From positions 221,962,757 through 222,026,756 of the forward strand of contig NC_133333.1 in assembly GCF_042186555.1 (NCBI RefSeq): 64,000 nt of DNA. Direction: 5' to 3'. This document shows positions 1 to 10,945 of the stretch, in pieces. The translations under genes were made by a program, and so were the position numbers. This DNA is from Aquarana catesbeiana (taxonomy: Eukaryota; Chordata; Amphibia; Anura; Ranidae). The first letter of the stretch is position 1. Every line of letters begins with the position of its first letter. The notes under the pieces are model-generated. The model saw only the letters and a list, made by a program, of their open reading frames with translations. It ran no database searches and was not told the DNA's origin.

Positions 1-221
1 AAAGTATTGGGGGGCTGAATACAAATGCACGCCACACTTTTCAGATATGTATTTGTAAAAAATGTTGAAAACCATTTATCATTTTCTATTCACTTCACAA
101 TCACATGCCACTTTGTGTTGGTCTATCACATAAAATCCCAATAAACTACATTTACGTTTTTGGTTGTAACATGACAAAATGTGGAAAATTTCAAGGGGTA
201 TGAATACTTTTTCAAGGCATG
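1..221. mobile_element. Terminal inverted repeat of a Tc1-like DNA transposon (cut by window edge)
   Basis: This is one long terminal repeat of a Tc1/mariner-type transposon. It matches, base for base over most of its length, the right end of the full-length element at 12237-14784 (compare 14575-14784), including the terminal motif CTTTTTCAAGGCA. The last bases have drifted (CATGG instead of CACTG) before a TA. The rest of the element lies to the left of the window, so nothing can be said about its transposase. Confidence 0.85.
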
Positions 222-238
222 GTATGTGATGAGCTCTT

Positions 239-416
239 GTACGGGATGGTGTATACCCTGAATATTGTGATGGGTTGTCATACAGCATGGTGTACACCCT
301 GAATATTGTGATGGGTTGTCATACAGCATGGTGTACACCCTGAATATTGTGATGGGTTGTCATACAAGATGGTGTACAGCCTGAGTTTTGTGATGGGCTG
401 TCATACAGGAAGGTGT
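239..416. repeat. 41-bp minisatellite
   Basis: About four to five copies of a 41 bp unit; the GGTGTACA-type landmark recurs at 247, 288, 329, 370 and 411, exactly 41 bp apart. The unit contains CCTGAATATTGTGATGGG. A further unit continues at 848-899, so the array was split by the MITE at 418-845. Confidence 0.9.
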
Positions 417-417
417 A

Positions 418-845
418 CAGGCAGTCCCCAGGTTACAAACAAGATAGGGTTTGTACGTTTGTTCTTAGGTTGAATTTGTATGTAATTTGGAACAGGTACA
501 TTTTTAAGTGTAACTCCAGCCATAAAAAAGTTTTGATGTTTTTTGAATAGCACAGGAAAAGGTTAACACCCCTGTAATATTTGTTTTGCTGTCTGAGCCC
601 CTGTTCAGAACATTTTACCTCACTTTCTGTCCCTGTGACAATTTGATTTAGAAAATTTTGGGTTGTTGTGGAAACAAGGATTGGTGATAAAGCTTCAGTG
701 GAGACACCTTTTTCCCATGATAGCTCTTACAGGAGTGAATTTCCCTTCCTAGGGGTAGATTTGCTCTCACTTCCTGTTGTCGACCCCCTGTTTGTAAGTA
801 TGAGAAGTTTGTTAGTAGGATGTTTGTAACTCTGGGAACTGCCTG
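418..845. mobile_element. Tc1/mariner-type MITE inserted in the 41-bp array
   Basis: A 428 bp non-autonomous element. Its ends are inverted repeats beginning CAGGCAGTCCCCAG on the left, with the matching GGGAACTGCCTG on the right. It is flanked by TA on both sides (416-417 and 846-847). Removing it rejoins a normal minisatellite unit, which confirms the boundaries. No reading frame of interest lies inside. Confidence 0.85.
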
Positions 846-929
846 TACACACCAAATATTGTGATGGTTGTCATACAGGATGGTGTTTACGCTGAACACT
901 GTGATAGATTAGCATATGGGTAGGTGGAC

Positions 930-1175
930 CTAGGTGATGTTCAGGGAGAGAGCAAGGTCACTTGGGTGTTGTTCAAGGTGAGAGTGGGGTCACCTGGGCA
1001 TTGTTCAGGTTGAGAGTGGTGTCACTTTGGTGATGTTCATGGTAAGAGACGAGTCACTTGGGGGTTGTTCAGGGTGAGAGTGGGGTCACTTGGGGGTTGT
1101 TCATGGTGAAAGCGGGTCATCTGGGTAATGGCCAGGGTGAGAGCAGGGTCACCTGGGCACTGGTAAACTGAGAGC
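930..1175. repeat. 32-bp minisatellite
   Basis: Roughly seven to eight degenerate copies of a 32 bp unit containing GTTCAGGGTGAGAGTGGGG followed by TCACTTGGG. The GTTC landmark occurs at 1035, 1067 and 1099, giving the period. Unit length and sequence are unrelated to the adjacent 41 bp array. Confidence 0.85.
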
Positions 1176-1960
1176 CAGGTGATATTGCAGCTGATAATTC
1201 TGAGCAGGTGGAATGACTCCTCTGGTCTTCTCCGGGAAAAATGGCAGTGGGGCAGACGTTGCCAGCGGCTGAATTCGGTACTGGATGGTTTAGCCTGCGG
1301 ATGTTAGTTTGATTTGAAGAAGAATGGACAGGGACACCCCGAGGGGCCTCTACACAGGTAAATAATGCATTTGTCTCTAGAAGTAACCTTGGAATGCATG
1401 CCCTCCTGGGATGCCCATCTGCAGCTGTGGCTAGACAGAGAAGGATATTATCTGACAGAAGGAATAGATAATGGGGCGGTGGTCCTGAGCGGAAACACAA
1501 TCACGTTGTCACTGCTGAACAGAACAGAGAGTTTGATGTGTTGCAAATTGAAGAATTTACTGTGGGATCTGTTTACTGTGTGATAACACCTACATTTTGG
1601 TAATATATAACGTACACTCATACTGTAACACTGGAGAGCTGAGTATCTTATTTGTCCCCATTGTTTCCTTCAAGGATCAGCCATAATGTTACAATCATAC
1701 AGAAGTTTGTGACCGTCAGGGCTGTAGCTATTTTTTTTTCCTGGGGGGGAGGGGGAGATCAGCCTTGGGCACCTAGATGAAAATAATTAGGTGGCATCCT
1801 ACACTTTTGTAATAACTGTATGTGGGCTTAAAACTTGATCACAGACAAACATTTCCCAACACACCTACCAGTTAGCTTGCAAAAAATAAAAAACAAAAAA
1901 CGAATTGACCCAGTCTAATTAAAAGAGAAGATTGTTTTTTCGTTTTTTTGTAGATTCTTA
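1176..1960. other. Unclassified stretch
   Basis: I see no recognisable gene or repeat structure here. Overlapping short open frames on both strands (for example 1117-1500 reverse, 127 codons) show no family motif and partly lie in the minisatellite. Short poly(T) and G-rich runs occur near 1730-1760. Confidence 0.4.
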
Positions 1961-2190
1961 CTTACCTCGGTGGATGGAGCATCAGACCAATGCTGCAGCT
2001 GTCCCCTGGTGTCTCTGCACTGAGAACCGAACCACCGAACATCGCCGATGGCTCGGTTCTCACTCCTCCACGAGCAGAGAGATGCTGCCTGTCAGCATTT
2101 CTCCTGCTCTGATCCTCCACGCTCATTGGAGCAATGAGCTGTGGAGGGGAAGCCCAGCCTAAAAAGCTCAGGCTGGACTTCTCCTTTAAC
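1961..2190. repeat. Interspersed repeat, same family as 46740-47135
   Basis: The stretch from CTTACCT through the GATGGAGCATCAG motif to CTGGACTTCTCCTTTAA resembles 46740-47135 in order of motifs: TTACTCACCTAAG, GGATGCAGCATCAG, ACTGAGAAC, and the CACTGGAGC region ending at CTTCTCTTTAA. The family is known to me only as an anuran-type dispersed repeat; I cannot name it. Confidence 0.5.
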
Positions 2191-2549
2191 ATTAAAGACA
2201 AAGGGTTTAGTTGCACACATTTGCAAATATATGTGGAAACCGCAGTGCCTACGCTAAGGCTCCTCTGTATACTTCGGTTCTAACTCTATATTTTTGAGAG
2301 TCTTCAAGATGGAGCATATAGAGCAGTGGAAAAATTAATGGCAGGTTTGCCTGGAGGGAGCCCACTCCTCCTTAAAGGCACGGAAACACATTGGACGCCT
2401 GGCAAAAGCAAAATGGCAGCTAAAGTCATCCAGTGTGTGCCCATGCCAAATCCAGCAAACAAGCTATACAGGAGATAGTGACAGTCAGGGCTGTAGATTA
2501 TTTTTTTCCTGGGGATCAGCCTCAAGCACCCATGGGTGGGCCTTAAAAC

Positions 2550-3214
2550 TTAAAGCATTTGTTAACTCCCCCCCAAAAAAGATCCTTTTCCTTTAAAGCA
2601 TTTTATACAGCACAGTGCTTGTGCTGTGTCATTTGGCCCCCTGTAACACCTGTAATACCTGGCTGATCCTGCCTGGCTATCCCCTCCCCTTTGTAAACTG
2701 ACCAGGGTGTATCATGGCTGCTGAGCCCTGACACTGTGGTCAATTTACTTGCCTCCATCATTCGCAGCCCGGCTATCTGTCTACTCTGTGATTTCTCCCC
2801 CCTCCCTCCCTGCCTGTCAGCTCATGACAGTGCCTGTCCCCGCAACTGCTGCTGCTCAAATATCTTTCATATATTCATACTATCCCCTCTGTGTTCTTAT
2901 CCTGTGTCCCCCTGTTTGAGTGATTTATAAAAAAAAGCCTACTATACCTAATTTCACAGCTCTTCTCAGCGATCACATGATCGGCTTGCTCTCTCTCTCT
3001 CCTCGCCTCCTCCTCTCCGAAGTGATGTCAGTGGGGGAATCTCAGCCCCACCCGCTGCATCTGTCAGTCACTGAGAGAGAGAAAAGAGAGAAAATAGCTG
3101 TGAAATGAGGTATAGCGGGCTTTTTTTTAATAAATCACTCACACAGGGGCACACAGGATTAGAACACAGAGGGGATGGTATGAAGATGTGAAATTTGCTT
3201 AACAACCACTTTAA
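2550..3214. mobile_element. TTAA-target MITE with internal hairpin
   Basis: The ends form an inverted repeat (TTAAAGCATTTGTTAA left, TTAACAACCACTTTAA right) within TTAA tetranucleotides at 2550-2553 and 3211-3214. Internally, 2870-2960 and 3095-3185 are inverted copies of each other (CCCCTCTGTGTTCT versus AGAACACAGAGGGG). TTAA targets with AAAG-type ends are typical of the amphibian T2/piggyBac-like MITEs; that family assignment is inference. Confidence 0.65.
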
Positions 3215-3344
3215 GTGTACTCATTGTGCACCCAGTAACATATGGCACAGTCCTAACATAGCCAAAAACATTTAATAATGGTGCCACAAGCAAGAGTCCA
3301 ACAGTGGTCAAGTGTGTGTAATGCACAGGTGAGTAGACAGGGTG

Positions 3345-4070
3345 CAAAATAACCTTACCTTCCTTCCCATGCTAACCCCCCCCAGTACAGTCCCCCCCCC
3401 ATAGTAAAGATCCCCTTCCCCCAGTACAGCTCTTGTTTCAGTACTAATTCCCAGTACAGATTCCCCCTACAAAACAGATCTTCCACCAACAAGTACAGAT
3501 CTCCTCCATTTTAGTCCTTCCCTCAGCACTGATCTCACCTCCAGCACAGATTTTCCCCCTTCAGTATAGATCTCCTCTTTTCAGTACAGATCCCCCCCCC
3601 CCGGTAACATGTGGCTGGTACAAATCCACCTCAGTAAAGATATTCCTCCCAGTACAGCCCACCTCTAGCAGCACAGCCTCCCCCTCAGTATAGATCTCCT
3701 CCCATTATATTTCCCTCCCAGTACAGCTTCCCCCTGTACAAACCCTCCCCCACCCAATACAGATCTCCTTCCCCCAGTACAGGCCTCCCCCCCAATACAG
3801 ATGTCCCCCAGTACATATCTTCCACCTCAGTATAAAACCCCCTACCTGTACATATTCCTCCGGTACAGATTTCCCTTCCCCTAATATAGCTGCTTACCAG
3901 TACAGCTCCCATCAGTACAACTCCCCCATTACAGATCTCCTCCCCCACCACTACAGCTCCCCCTTGTCCAGATCTGCCCTCAACATAGATCTCCCCCAGT
4001 ACAGATTCTCCCATGTACAGCTTCCTTCCACCAGTACAGACCTACCCTCTCCCTCACCAGTCCCTCAATG
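3345..4070. repeat. Degenerate CAGTACAG array
   Basis: A pyrimidine-rich array of short units (about 17-21 bp) built on CAGTACAGATCTCCCCC. Unit length drifts throughout. Open frames here are side effects of the repetition. Confidence 0.8.
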
Positions 4071-4149
4071 TAATCTACTCACCAGACTAGGCATTTCCGA
4101 GGAAAGCCTCCCTCACTATAAACTTGACTGCTGTCAGGTTTGGGGCCAA

Positions 4150-4610
4150 TTTCTGTAGTAGGAGTAGGAGATGCTCACTATACAGGGCATCTCAGACAGA
4201 CCCAGCCCATCTCTCATACAGGCCTGGCATTTCTTTAATACAATCCTGGTGCCCCTTTCATACAGGTCTGGCTCCTCTCTCATGTAGACCGGATCCTCCT
4301 TTATAAAGATCAGCCCCTCTCTCATAAAGGCCTGACCCCTTTCTCATACAGGCCCAGTCCCTTTCTAATGCAGGCCCAAGCCTTCTCTTATATGGGTCAG
4401 GCCCTTATCTTATTCAGCTCAACCCCTCTCTCATATAGTCTTGACCCTTTCCTTATATAGGCATAACCCCGCTCCCATAAAGGTCCGGCGCCTTTCTCTT
4501 GCACAAGCTCAGCCTATCTCTCAAACAGGCTTAGCCCTCTATTGTATAGACCCGATTCATCTCTTATAAATGCCCCTCTTTCATATCGGCCCAGCCCAGT
4601 GGCATATTAT
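4150..4610. repeat. Degenerate CTCATACAGGCC array
   Basis: Repeats of about 28 bp built on CCCCTCTCTCATACAGGCC. The same units reappear at about 5720-5826 and 6552-6600, on both sides of the CR1 fragment, so the array once continued across that point. Confidence 0.75.
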
Positions 4611-4689
4611 CCATGTGTGTAGTGTGTGCAGGGCACACAGACCCCCAAGGAAGGGGGACCCACTGTGCCAAGAGACACACTGCCAAGAT

Positions 4690-4990
4690 AGAAGAAATGT
4701 GATTTTTTTTTTTTTTTTTGTTTGGATATGTTTTTCAGCAGAAAGAAAAAATATGTTTTTTTTTTTTGTTTTTTTTTAAATTGTCAGTAATTTTTGGTTT
4801 ATAGTGCCAAAAAATAAAAACCGCAGAGGTGATCAAATACCACCAAAATAAAGTTCTATTTGTGGGGAAAAAAGAACATCAATTTTATTTGGGTACAGTG
4901 TCGCACAACCACACAATTGTCAGTTAAATTAACGCAGTGCCGTATCGCAAAAAATGTCCAGGTCAGGAAGGGGGTAAAAAAAACAGAGAG
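4690..4990. repeat. Poly(T)-rich remnant of a dispersed repeat
   Basis: Long T runs are followed by a segment with GTGATCAAATACCACCAAA and, at its end, ACGCAGTGCCGTATCGCAAA and GGTCAGGAAGGGGGTAAA. The latter end is also present at 29130-29190, showing a dispersed family. It carries no gene. Confidence 0.5.
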
Positions 4991-5218
4991 CTCACATTTT
5001 TTTCCAAGCCTACCTTAAAAAAGAGCTTACAATATTCAGGGACTGCTTAGCAACCAGCAACTGTTGAGACAAAGAACACTTTGGTGAGAAGTTTGGAATA
5101 TACAATATACTGTAGTGTGTATATTATGCAGGAGTCTGTAAGGCAAAGTGCAGAGGTCAGAGGTGTGCACAGAGTGCTGCAGTCGGTGCCGGGTTTATCA
5201 GTGCGTGACACACGTAGA

Positions 5219-5560
5219 ACAGGGGACGGGAGTATGTAATGCATACAATGCATGGGACATGTGTAATGCATACAATGCAGGGGACAGGAGTGTGTAATGC
5301 ACAGAACGCAGGGGACAGGAGTGTGTAATGCACAGAATGCAGGGGACAGGAGTGTGTAATGCACAGAATGCAGGGGACAGGAGTGTGTAATGCACAGAAT
5401 GCAGGGGACAGGAGTGTGTAATGCACAGAACGCAGGGGACAGGAGTGTGTAATGCACAGAATGCAGGGGACAGGAGTGTGTAATGCACAGAATGCAGGGG
5501 ACAGGAGTGTGTAATGCACAGAACGCAGGGGACAGGAGTATGTAATGCACAGTGGGGGTC
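5219..5560. repeat. 31-bp minisatellite
   Basis: About ten near-identical 31 bp units containing TGCACAGAATGCAGGGGACA. Most units differ only by an A/G at one position (GAATGC or GAACGC). Because 31 is not a multiple of three and the reverse strand has no stop in any frame, long overlapping reverse-strand open frames with a 31-residue period appear. They are not evidence of a gene. Confidence 0.92.
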
Positions 5561-5826
5561 AGGAGTACAAAACAAAAACAGTGCAGGAAACATGGGTGTA
5601 TAATGCAGTTTAGGGGTCAGGCAAGGGCAAAATTTCCACCAAAATATTGCCCCCTACTTTAACCACTATCCCTCCCCAAAAAATCCAGCACTTATCGGCA
5701 TGCTTACCACTCCCAGCACAATCTTTGCCCTTCTTTTTTACAAGCTTTGCCCCCATCTTATATAGACCCAGCTCCTTACTCATACAGGCTCAATCCCTCT
5801 CTTTTACAGACTTGGCCTCTTTGTCA

Positions 5827-6551
5827 TATAGTTACATAGTTACATAGTAGGTGAGGTTAACAAAAGGCACAAGTCCATCAAGTCCAACCTATGTGTGTGA
5901 TTATATGTCAGTATTACATTGTATATCCCTGTATGTTGCAGTCGTTCAGGTGCTTATCTAATAGTTTTTTGAAACTATTGATGCTCCCCGCTGAGACCAC
6001 TGCCTGTGGAAGGGAATTCCACGTCCTTGCCGCTCTTACAGTAAAGAACCCTCTACGTAGTTTAAGGTTAAACCTCTTTTCTTCTAATTTTAATGAGTGG
6101 CCACGTGTCTTGTTAAACTCCCTTCCGCGAAAAAGTTTTATCCATATTGTGGGGTCACCAGTACGGTATTTATAAATTGAAATCACATCCCCTCTCAAGC
6201 GTCTCTTCTCCAGAGAGGATACGTTCAGTGCTCGCAACCTTCCCTCATAATATCCTCCAGACCCTTTATTAGCTTAGTTGCCCTTCTTTGTTCTCGCTCC
6301 ATTTCCAGTACATCCTTCCTGAGGACTGGTGCCCAGAACTGGACAGCATACTCTAGGTGAGGCCGGACCAGAGTCTTGTAGAGTGGGAGAATTATCGTTT
6401 TATCTCTGGAGTTGATCCCCTTTTTAATGCATGCCAATATTCTGTCTGTTTTGTTAGCAGCAGCTTGGCATTGCATGTCATTGCTGAGCCTATCATCTAC
6501 TAGGATCCCCATGCCTTTTCCATCCTAGATTCCCCCAGAGGTTCTCCTCCA
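5827..6551 (-). pseudogene. CR1-type LINE, 5'-truncated 3' end
   Basis: Reverse-strand remnant of the C-terminal part of a CR1-clade reverse transcriptase, in two frames (6512-6225 and 6237-5914). Recognisable blocks are ILVDDRLSN, LYKTLVRPHLEYAVQFW and SLEKRRLRGD, followed by a conserved C-terminal tail ending LLDKHLNDC. The 3' end (lowest coordinates) is a short tandem of the 8-mer ATAGTTAC, the kind of octamer tail that ends CR1 elements. It is the same family as the copy at 19141-21766: about ten residue differences in about 88 aligned by eye. It supplies the 3' end missing from that copy. A frameshift near 6230 breaks it, and it is inserted in the CATACAGG array. Confidence 0.88.
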
Positions 6552-6860
6552 AATAGGCCAGGCCCCTCTCTCATACACTCCCATACAGGCCGACCCCTGT
6601 TGGCCTTCGGATCTGGTAGGAACACAAGAAGTCATCCAATATTGAAAGAATATTTCCTTTTAAATTATTTATTGTGTTTTGCTTTGCTAAAATATATTTG
6701 GGGTATTAGCTCATGTCTTGTCTTATTACCTCCCACGCACAACTTTTCAGTTGACTGCATCCTGTGACAATACATCATCATATCACATCTTCTCAGAGAA
6801 TTTGTTGAGGCTTTTGCCTTCATATCTGACAGGTCATGCTCTTATTTCTGCGGTCGTTTG
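6552..6860. other. Array remnant then AT-rich unclassified sequence
   Basis: The first about 50 bases are the continuation of the CATACAGG array. The rest is AT-rich with no recognisable feature. It could be the 3' untranslated part of the neighbouring L1, but no poly(A) tail is visible at its low-coordinate end. Confidence 0.35.
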
Positions 6861-6869
6861 ATTTTCAGG

Positions 6870-8335
6870 ACTTTACCAGAATTCCGTATAACGTATATCC
6901 TTATTACGTATATATAGGCCTAAGCCACCAAGATAATTGTATAACAGTAAAATTGTCCCCTTGTCTTTGGATGTGGAACCACAAAGACCCTCAAATGTGT
7001 TAATAGGGTTGGAATCCGACCTAGGGAAGTGTGAGTTGTAAAAATGTCTGATCTGAAGATATCTGTAGAACTCTGACCTGGGCAAGGAGTGAGAGGATTG
7101 TAAGGATAAAAAGGAATGACGCACCCCATCCTTCTGGAGGGAGCCAAGAGTGACTAGGTCCCTAGAAATCCATAGGGAAAAGGAATTAGGATTAGGAAAT
7201 GCTGCGACAAATGATGGGTTACCAACAAATGAGGCCCATCTGGGGTAAGGAGGGAGTAGGGAGAATTTTTTTTTTGTATAGGGACCACAGGTGTAAGGAT
7301 TGACCCACCACTGAGTTAAGGGGGGAGATATCTTTTGGGCGAATTGCAGTGGCCTATAATAATCCTGGTAAAGAGTAAGGGGCTATGGAGGAATGTTCAA
7401 AACGGAGCCAGGGGATCCCAAGAGGGGAGATATGTCATTGTGCCAACTGTAGTAGTCTGGCAGAGAGGTAATAGTGCCAAAGATTGGGTAGGCCCAATCC
7501 TCCTCGAGCCTGAGGTCTGTATATCATCTGCATACCTAATCTGGGTTTTTTATTGTGCCATACAAATTTATCTCTTTGGATTGATTCAATCGTTTGTTGA
7601 GACACATAATTTGGGAGGGCTCTAAAAAAAATAAAAGTTTGGGAAGAATCAACTTTTTCATCTCCTGGATCCTGCCTAAAAAGGTGATGTGGTATGAGTT
7701 CCAAGTGTTTAAAAGTTGTCTGACTCGGGTAAATGCTGATGGATAGTTAGCTAAGTATAATTTGTGGAGAGAAGGTGCCAATTTGATCCCCAAGTATGGT
7801 AAGCACTGTCCATCCATGGCAAAACCAATGTTTGATTGAATTGTAGAGATAATATGTTGGGGGAAGTTTATAGGAAGGGCTGAGCATTTAGAAATGTTAA
7901 CCCCTAAACCCGTGAGGTCTTGGAAGGCATGGAGGGTGGAAATCAAGTTGGGAATTGAGACTATCGGGTCAGACAAAAACAGGAGGACATCGTCCGCATA
8001 TAGACTTAATTTGAATTCTTGGTCCCCTTTCAAATACCCTTTGATATTAGGGTCCAAGCTAATGGAACGGGCTAAGGGTTCGATGGCAGGGGCAAATAAA
8101 AGTGGTGACAGGGGGCAGCCTTGTCTTGTTTCCCTGTCTAACGTGAAATATTCAGCGTTACATCCTGGTAGTCTAATCCGGGTGCGGGGATGGTGATATA
8201 ATGCCTGAAAACCATGAACAAAGGCCCCCAAGAAGCCAAATTTTTCTAGAGTTAGTTCGAGGTATGGCCAAAGCACACTATCAAATGCCTTATGAATGTC
8301 CAGGCTCAGAAATAGTACTTTGTGGGAATGGCAGT
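6870..8335 (-). pseudogene. L1-clade LINE ORF2 fragment
   Basis: Reverse-strand L1-type reverse transcriptase relic. Reading from 8335 down: SLDIHKAFDSV (RT block with catalytic D), RQGCPLSPLLFA, the catalytic YADD box at 7989-8000, LPYLGIKL, and a C-terminal region containing FVWHNKKPRLGM and FYRYLQIRHFYNS (about 7060-7010). The main frame runs from about 8335 to 7630, where a frameshift at an A-rich run (about 7625-7640) moves the reading to another frame. Further breaks follow. It is 5'-truncated inside the RT domain, with no endonuclease or ORF1. No target duplication was found. Confidence 0.88.
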
Positions 8336-8995
8336 ATCATTATGAGGGATTACTGTGATACCATGCCAGAAAATTGATTGCCAGCAGCATTTCAATATCT
8401 GCACTGTAGGAATTCTTGGGAAATTGCCTCTAGAATGATAAGTGGGAAACTGGGGGCTGCAGGTTGGAGATTCCCCCCAGAATGCTGAGGTGGGGATCTG
8501 AGGTTTGCAGGTCTACTATTCCTATCAAAAAACACTTTTATTGTTTTAATAGTACAGATTGATATTTGACAAAGAACATTAGTCCTTACCATGCTGTTGT
8601 GGCATCATTAACTACGGGCTGTAGATTATAACCATCCAGAGTTATTCTTGTCTAATCCTGCAATTTCCCCAGCCTTTCCGAAGGCTGCAACACTTGCATA
8701 ATGGAAAATGTGTAAGATCACCCCCTCCCGCACAGTTATACGTCCAGCAGAATGCTGTGAAGTGAATGTGTTAAACACGGTCTCCTTCCATATTAGAAGT
8801 CATTGCTCGAAGCAACACACATTGTACGTCTTGTCATTTACTGCAGAGGAATTAATGTGGCACTTGTAAGTGTTCAGAGTGACACCATTGAGATGGCGCT
8901 TTGTGTGGCGTATTTTTACACTCTGCGGAGGGGGTTAGTGATTCCTTTGTAGCAGGAAATGCCCAACTCATCCAGTGAAGATGAAATTCTCATAC
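8336..8995. other. Unclassified stretch
   Basis: Low-repeat sequence with no supported gene. Two similar short stretches (GGGGATCTGAGGTTTGCAGG and GGGGGCTGCAGGTTGGAGA, 8450-8510) suggest a small degenerate duplication. Nothing else stands out. Confidence 0.35.
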
Positions 8996-8999
8996 TAAT

Positions 9000-9580
9000 G
9001 GCAGGAATATGGGAAGAGACAGTGGGGAAAGTGGGGGGTGGTGAGAAGATGATAGAAGGATAGTGAAGAGAAGAGACATAAGTAGACAGCAAGGTGATAG
9101 TGGTGGTAAATTAGGAGTGGCTGCAAGGAGTCAGTGGGGGGATGATGGGGGACAGGGAGGGAATGGTTTGGGGAACAGCAAGGGATGTTGGAGTGACAGT
9201 GGAAGGACAGTGAGAGATAGTGGGGAACAATCAGTGGATGGTGGGGAATGGCAAAAGGATGGTGGGGGGACAGCAAGGGGTTGGTAGGGGGGACAGTGCA
9301 GAGATTGTGGGGGACAGTGAGGGGATAGCAGGGGACAGCGAAGAGATAGTGGGGGAACAATGAGGGGATGGTCAGGGGACAATGTGAGGACAGTGCAGGG
9401 ACTGTAAAGGATGTTGAAGGACTATCAAAGGTGGGGAAACAGTGAAGGGAAGATGATGAGACAGTAATCAGATGGTGGGGACAACAAGAGAGATGTTAAG
9501 GTGATAGGTGAGGGGTTAATTAAGGACTGCAAAAGGACCATGGGCGAGCAGGGAGTGGACAGTGAAGGGGCAGCAAAGGG
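9000..9580. repeat. Degenerate purine-rich minisatellite
   Basis: A long run of short degenerate units (about 16-18 bp) based on GGGGACAGTGAGGGGATAG. Open frames in several phases on both strands are products of the repeat. Confidence 0.8.
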
Positions 9581-10830
9581 TTCAGTCCTTCCAAGGGAGA
9601 AGTATAGTCGGTCTCTTTGGAAGTGTGACTCTGATACAGCGAGCAACAAAAAAGGATGTTAGCCAGCACAGATTCAGGAAGCAGAGCACCCATGGGTCTC
9701 CCAACATGAGATCTGCTTTCTGGACTCCAGCTGGATAACAGAGAACTTCATTTAAAACTACAGACATTTAGTAATATTCATGGTCTGCTGTCATCCTCTT
9801 TTTTTCCCAGACACCTGATGACATTTCCGTAGGACACTTTGACTACTTTTCCTACAAAATGGCAATTTCGTTTTTTTAATTGGCTTGCTCAACAAATGCA
9901 ACCAGTCTTCTACGTAAGGCCTAAATCAAACCAAAGACCTGCTGAGTGTTGTCCATCATTAGGCCTTCAAATCACTGAATTCAGTAGAGAAATTTTTAGT
10001 TTTTGAAGGGATGGGAAATAATTGGCTCTGGGTCATTGTTGTCCTTGGAAAAGACCAGACTATGGGTACAAACCAACAACCAGATAACGTTTTTTAAATA
10101 AGAACCATTCATCTTATTTTCTTTTATAAGTCTTTGCCCTTTTGGATTGGAGTAAAGTACTCACCTCCCGCGTTATCCTATACATTTTTATTGCTGTGTC
10201 CTCATTGGGGAAATTCTCCCTCCCTTCCTGTCTTCCTGGAAAATAAAAATTGCTGCTGAGGTTCCAAGCCTTTCTCTGATCTACCACTTTCTGTTTCTGT
10301 TAATGAAACTTCTTATTACACTCTGTCTTGGTGACATCACTGTCACCAGGACAGGAAATAAGGGGAAATCTTCTCAGTGAGACAACAGCCAGTTACATAA
10401 ACCCTCCTCCACTACTATATGAGATTAAACTAAATTTAGCGAGAATTCAATTTTATTTCTCAGTGTGAGGAATAAACATTATGTTACATGGGGTTGTACA
10501 AGGTTGCCACCACTGAGACTTCCACAGCACTGTTCTAGGTTCATCTGTGTGTCCTAAAGCCCTGGAGGTGAGATAAGCTTGCAGCCATGATAGAAGTGGA
10601 AGGCAGGAGCGTCCCCTTTCACCCGTCTGAACACATCTGACCTCTCCGTAGAAGAGATGTGATGTCTCCCATGTCTTTATTTTCCAGAGTAAACTCTGAG
10701 CACACAATCCCCCTCCCAGCTCCGGGGAGCCTGAAATATTTACCAACCCTCTTATCTGAAGACTCCATCTAACGAGCCAAATAAAATATTAAATCTGCCT
10801 GATTAAAATCCAATCTTTCCCTTCTGTTTC
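9581..10830. other. Mostly unclassified; hairpin-like repeat at 10150-10400
   Basis: Most of this stretch shows no feature. At about 10200-10400 it resembles a dispersed family seen also at 540-760 and 55690-56030 (TTCCTGTC, GGTGACA and CAGGACAGGAA motifs in opposite orientations), probably a degenerate hairpin MITE. The last 30 bases are a strong polypyrimidine tract leading into the candidate exon at 10838. Confidence 0.4.
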
Positions 10831-10837
10831 TTCACAG

Positions 10838-10945
10838 CTGATAATACGGAAATGAATCAGAGTACCATGCCTGACAGCTCTTCGGATTTAATTAGCAGGC
10901 GCAGCTTGTCCTCTGGAGAGACTCTCTGTGTACCTGCGGCACCAG
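10838..10945 (+). CDS. Candidate internal coding exon of an unidentified host gene
   Basis: A 108 bp open segment bounded by good splice signals. Upstream is a 25-base pyrimidine-rich tract ending TTCTTCACAG; downstream is CAG followed by GTACAC. The exon starts after the first base of a codon and ends after the first base of another, so it is symmetric (phase 1-1, exactly 36 codons' worth). It encodes a serine-rich stretch with MNQSTMPDSSSDLISRRSLS and SGETLCVPAAP. I do not recognise the protein. No neighbouring exon was found within the window, which would fit a gene with very long introns on the forward strand. It is one of few low-repeat coding-like segments here; it could be a chance open segment. 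Confidence 0.42.

Noticed and set aside
1117..1500. 127-codon reverse open frame
   Set aside because: Overlaps the 32 bp minisatellite and a competing forward frame; no family motif.
5219..5560. CRISPR-like regular array
   Set aside because: The repeats are directly tandem with no unique spacers, and the sequence is vertebrate.
5047..5593. Three long overlapping reverse-strand open frames (120-167 codons)
   Set aside because: They are the same 31-residue peptide read from a 31 bp tandem repeat in three phases.
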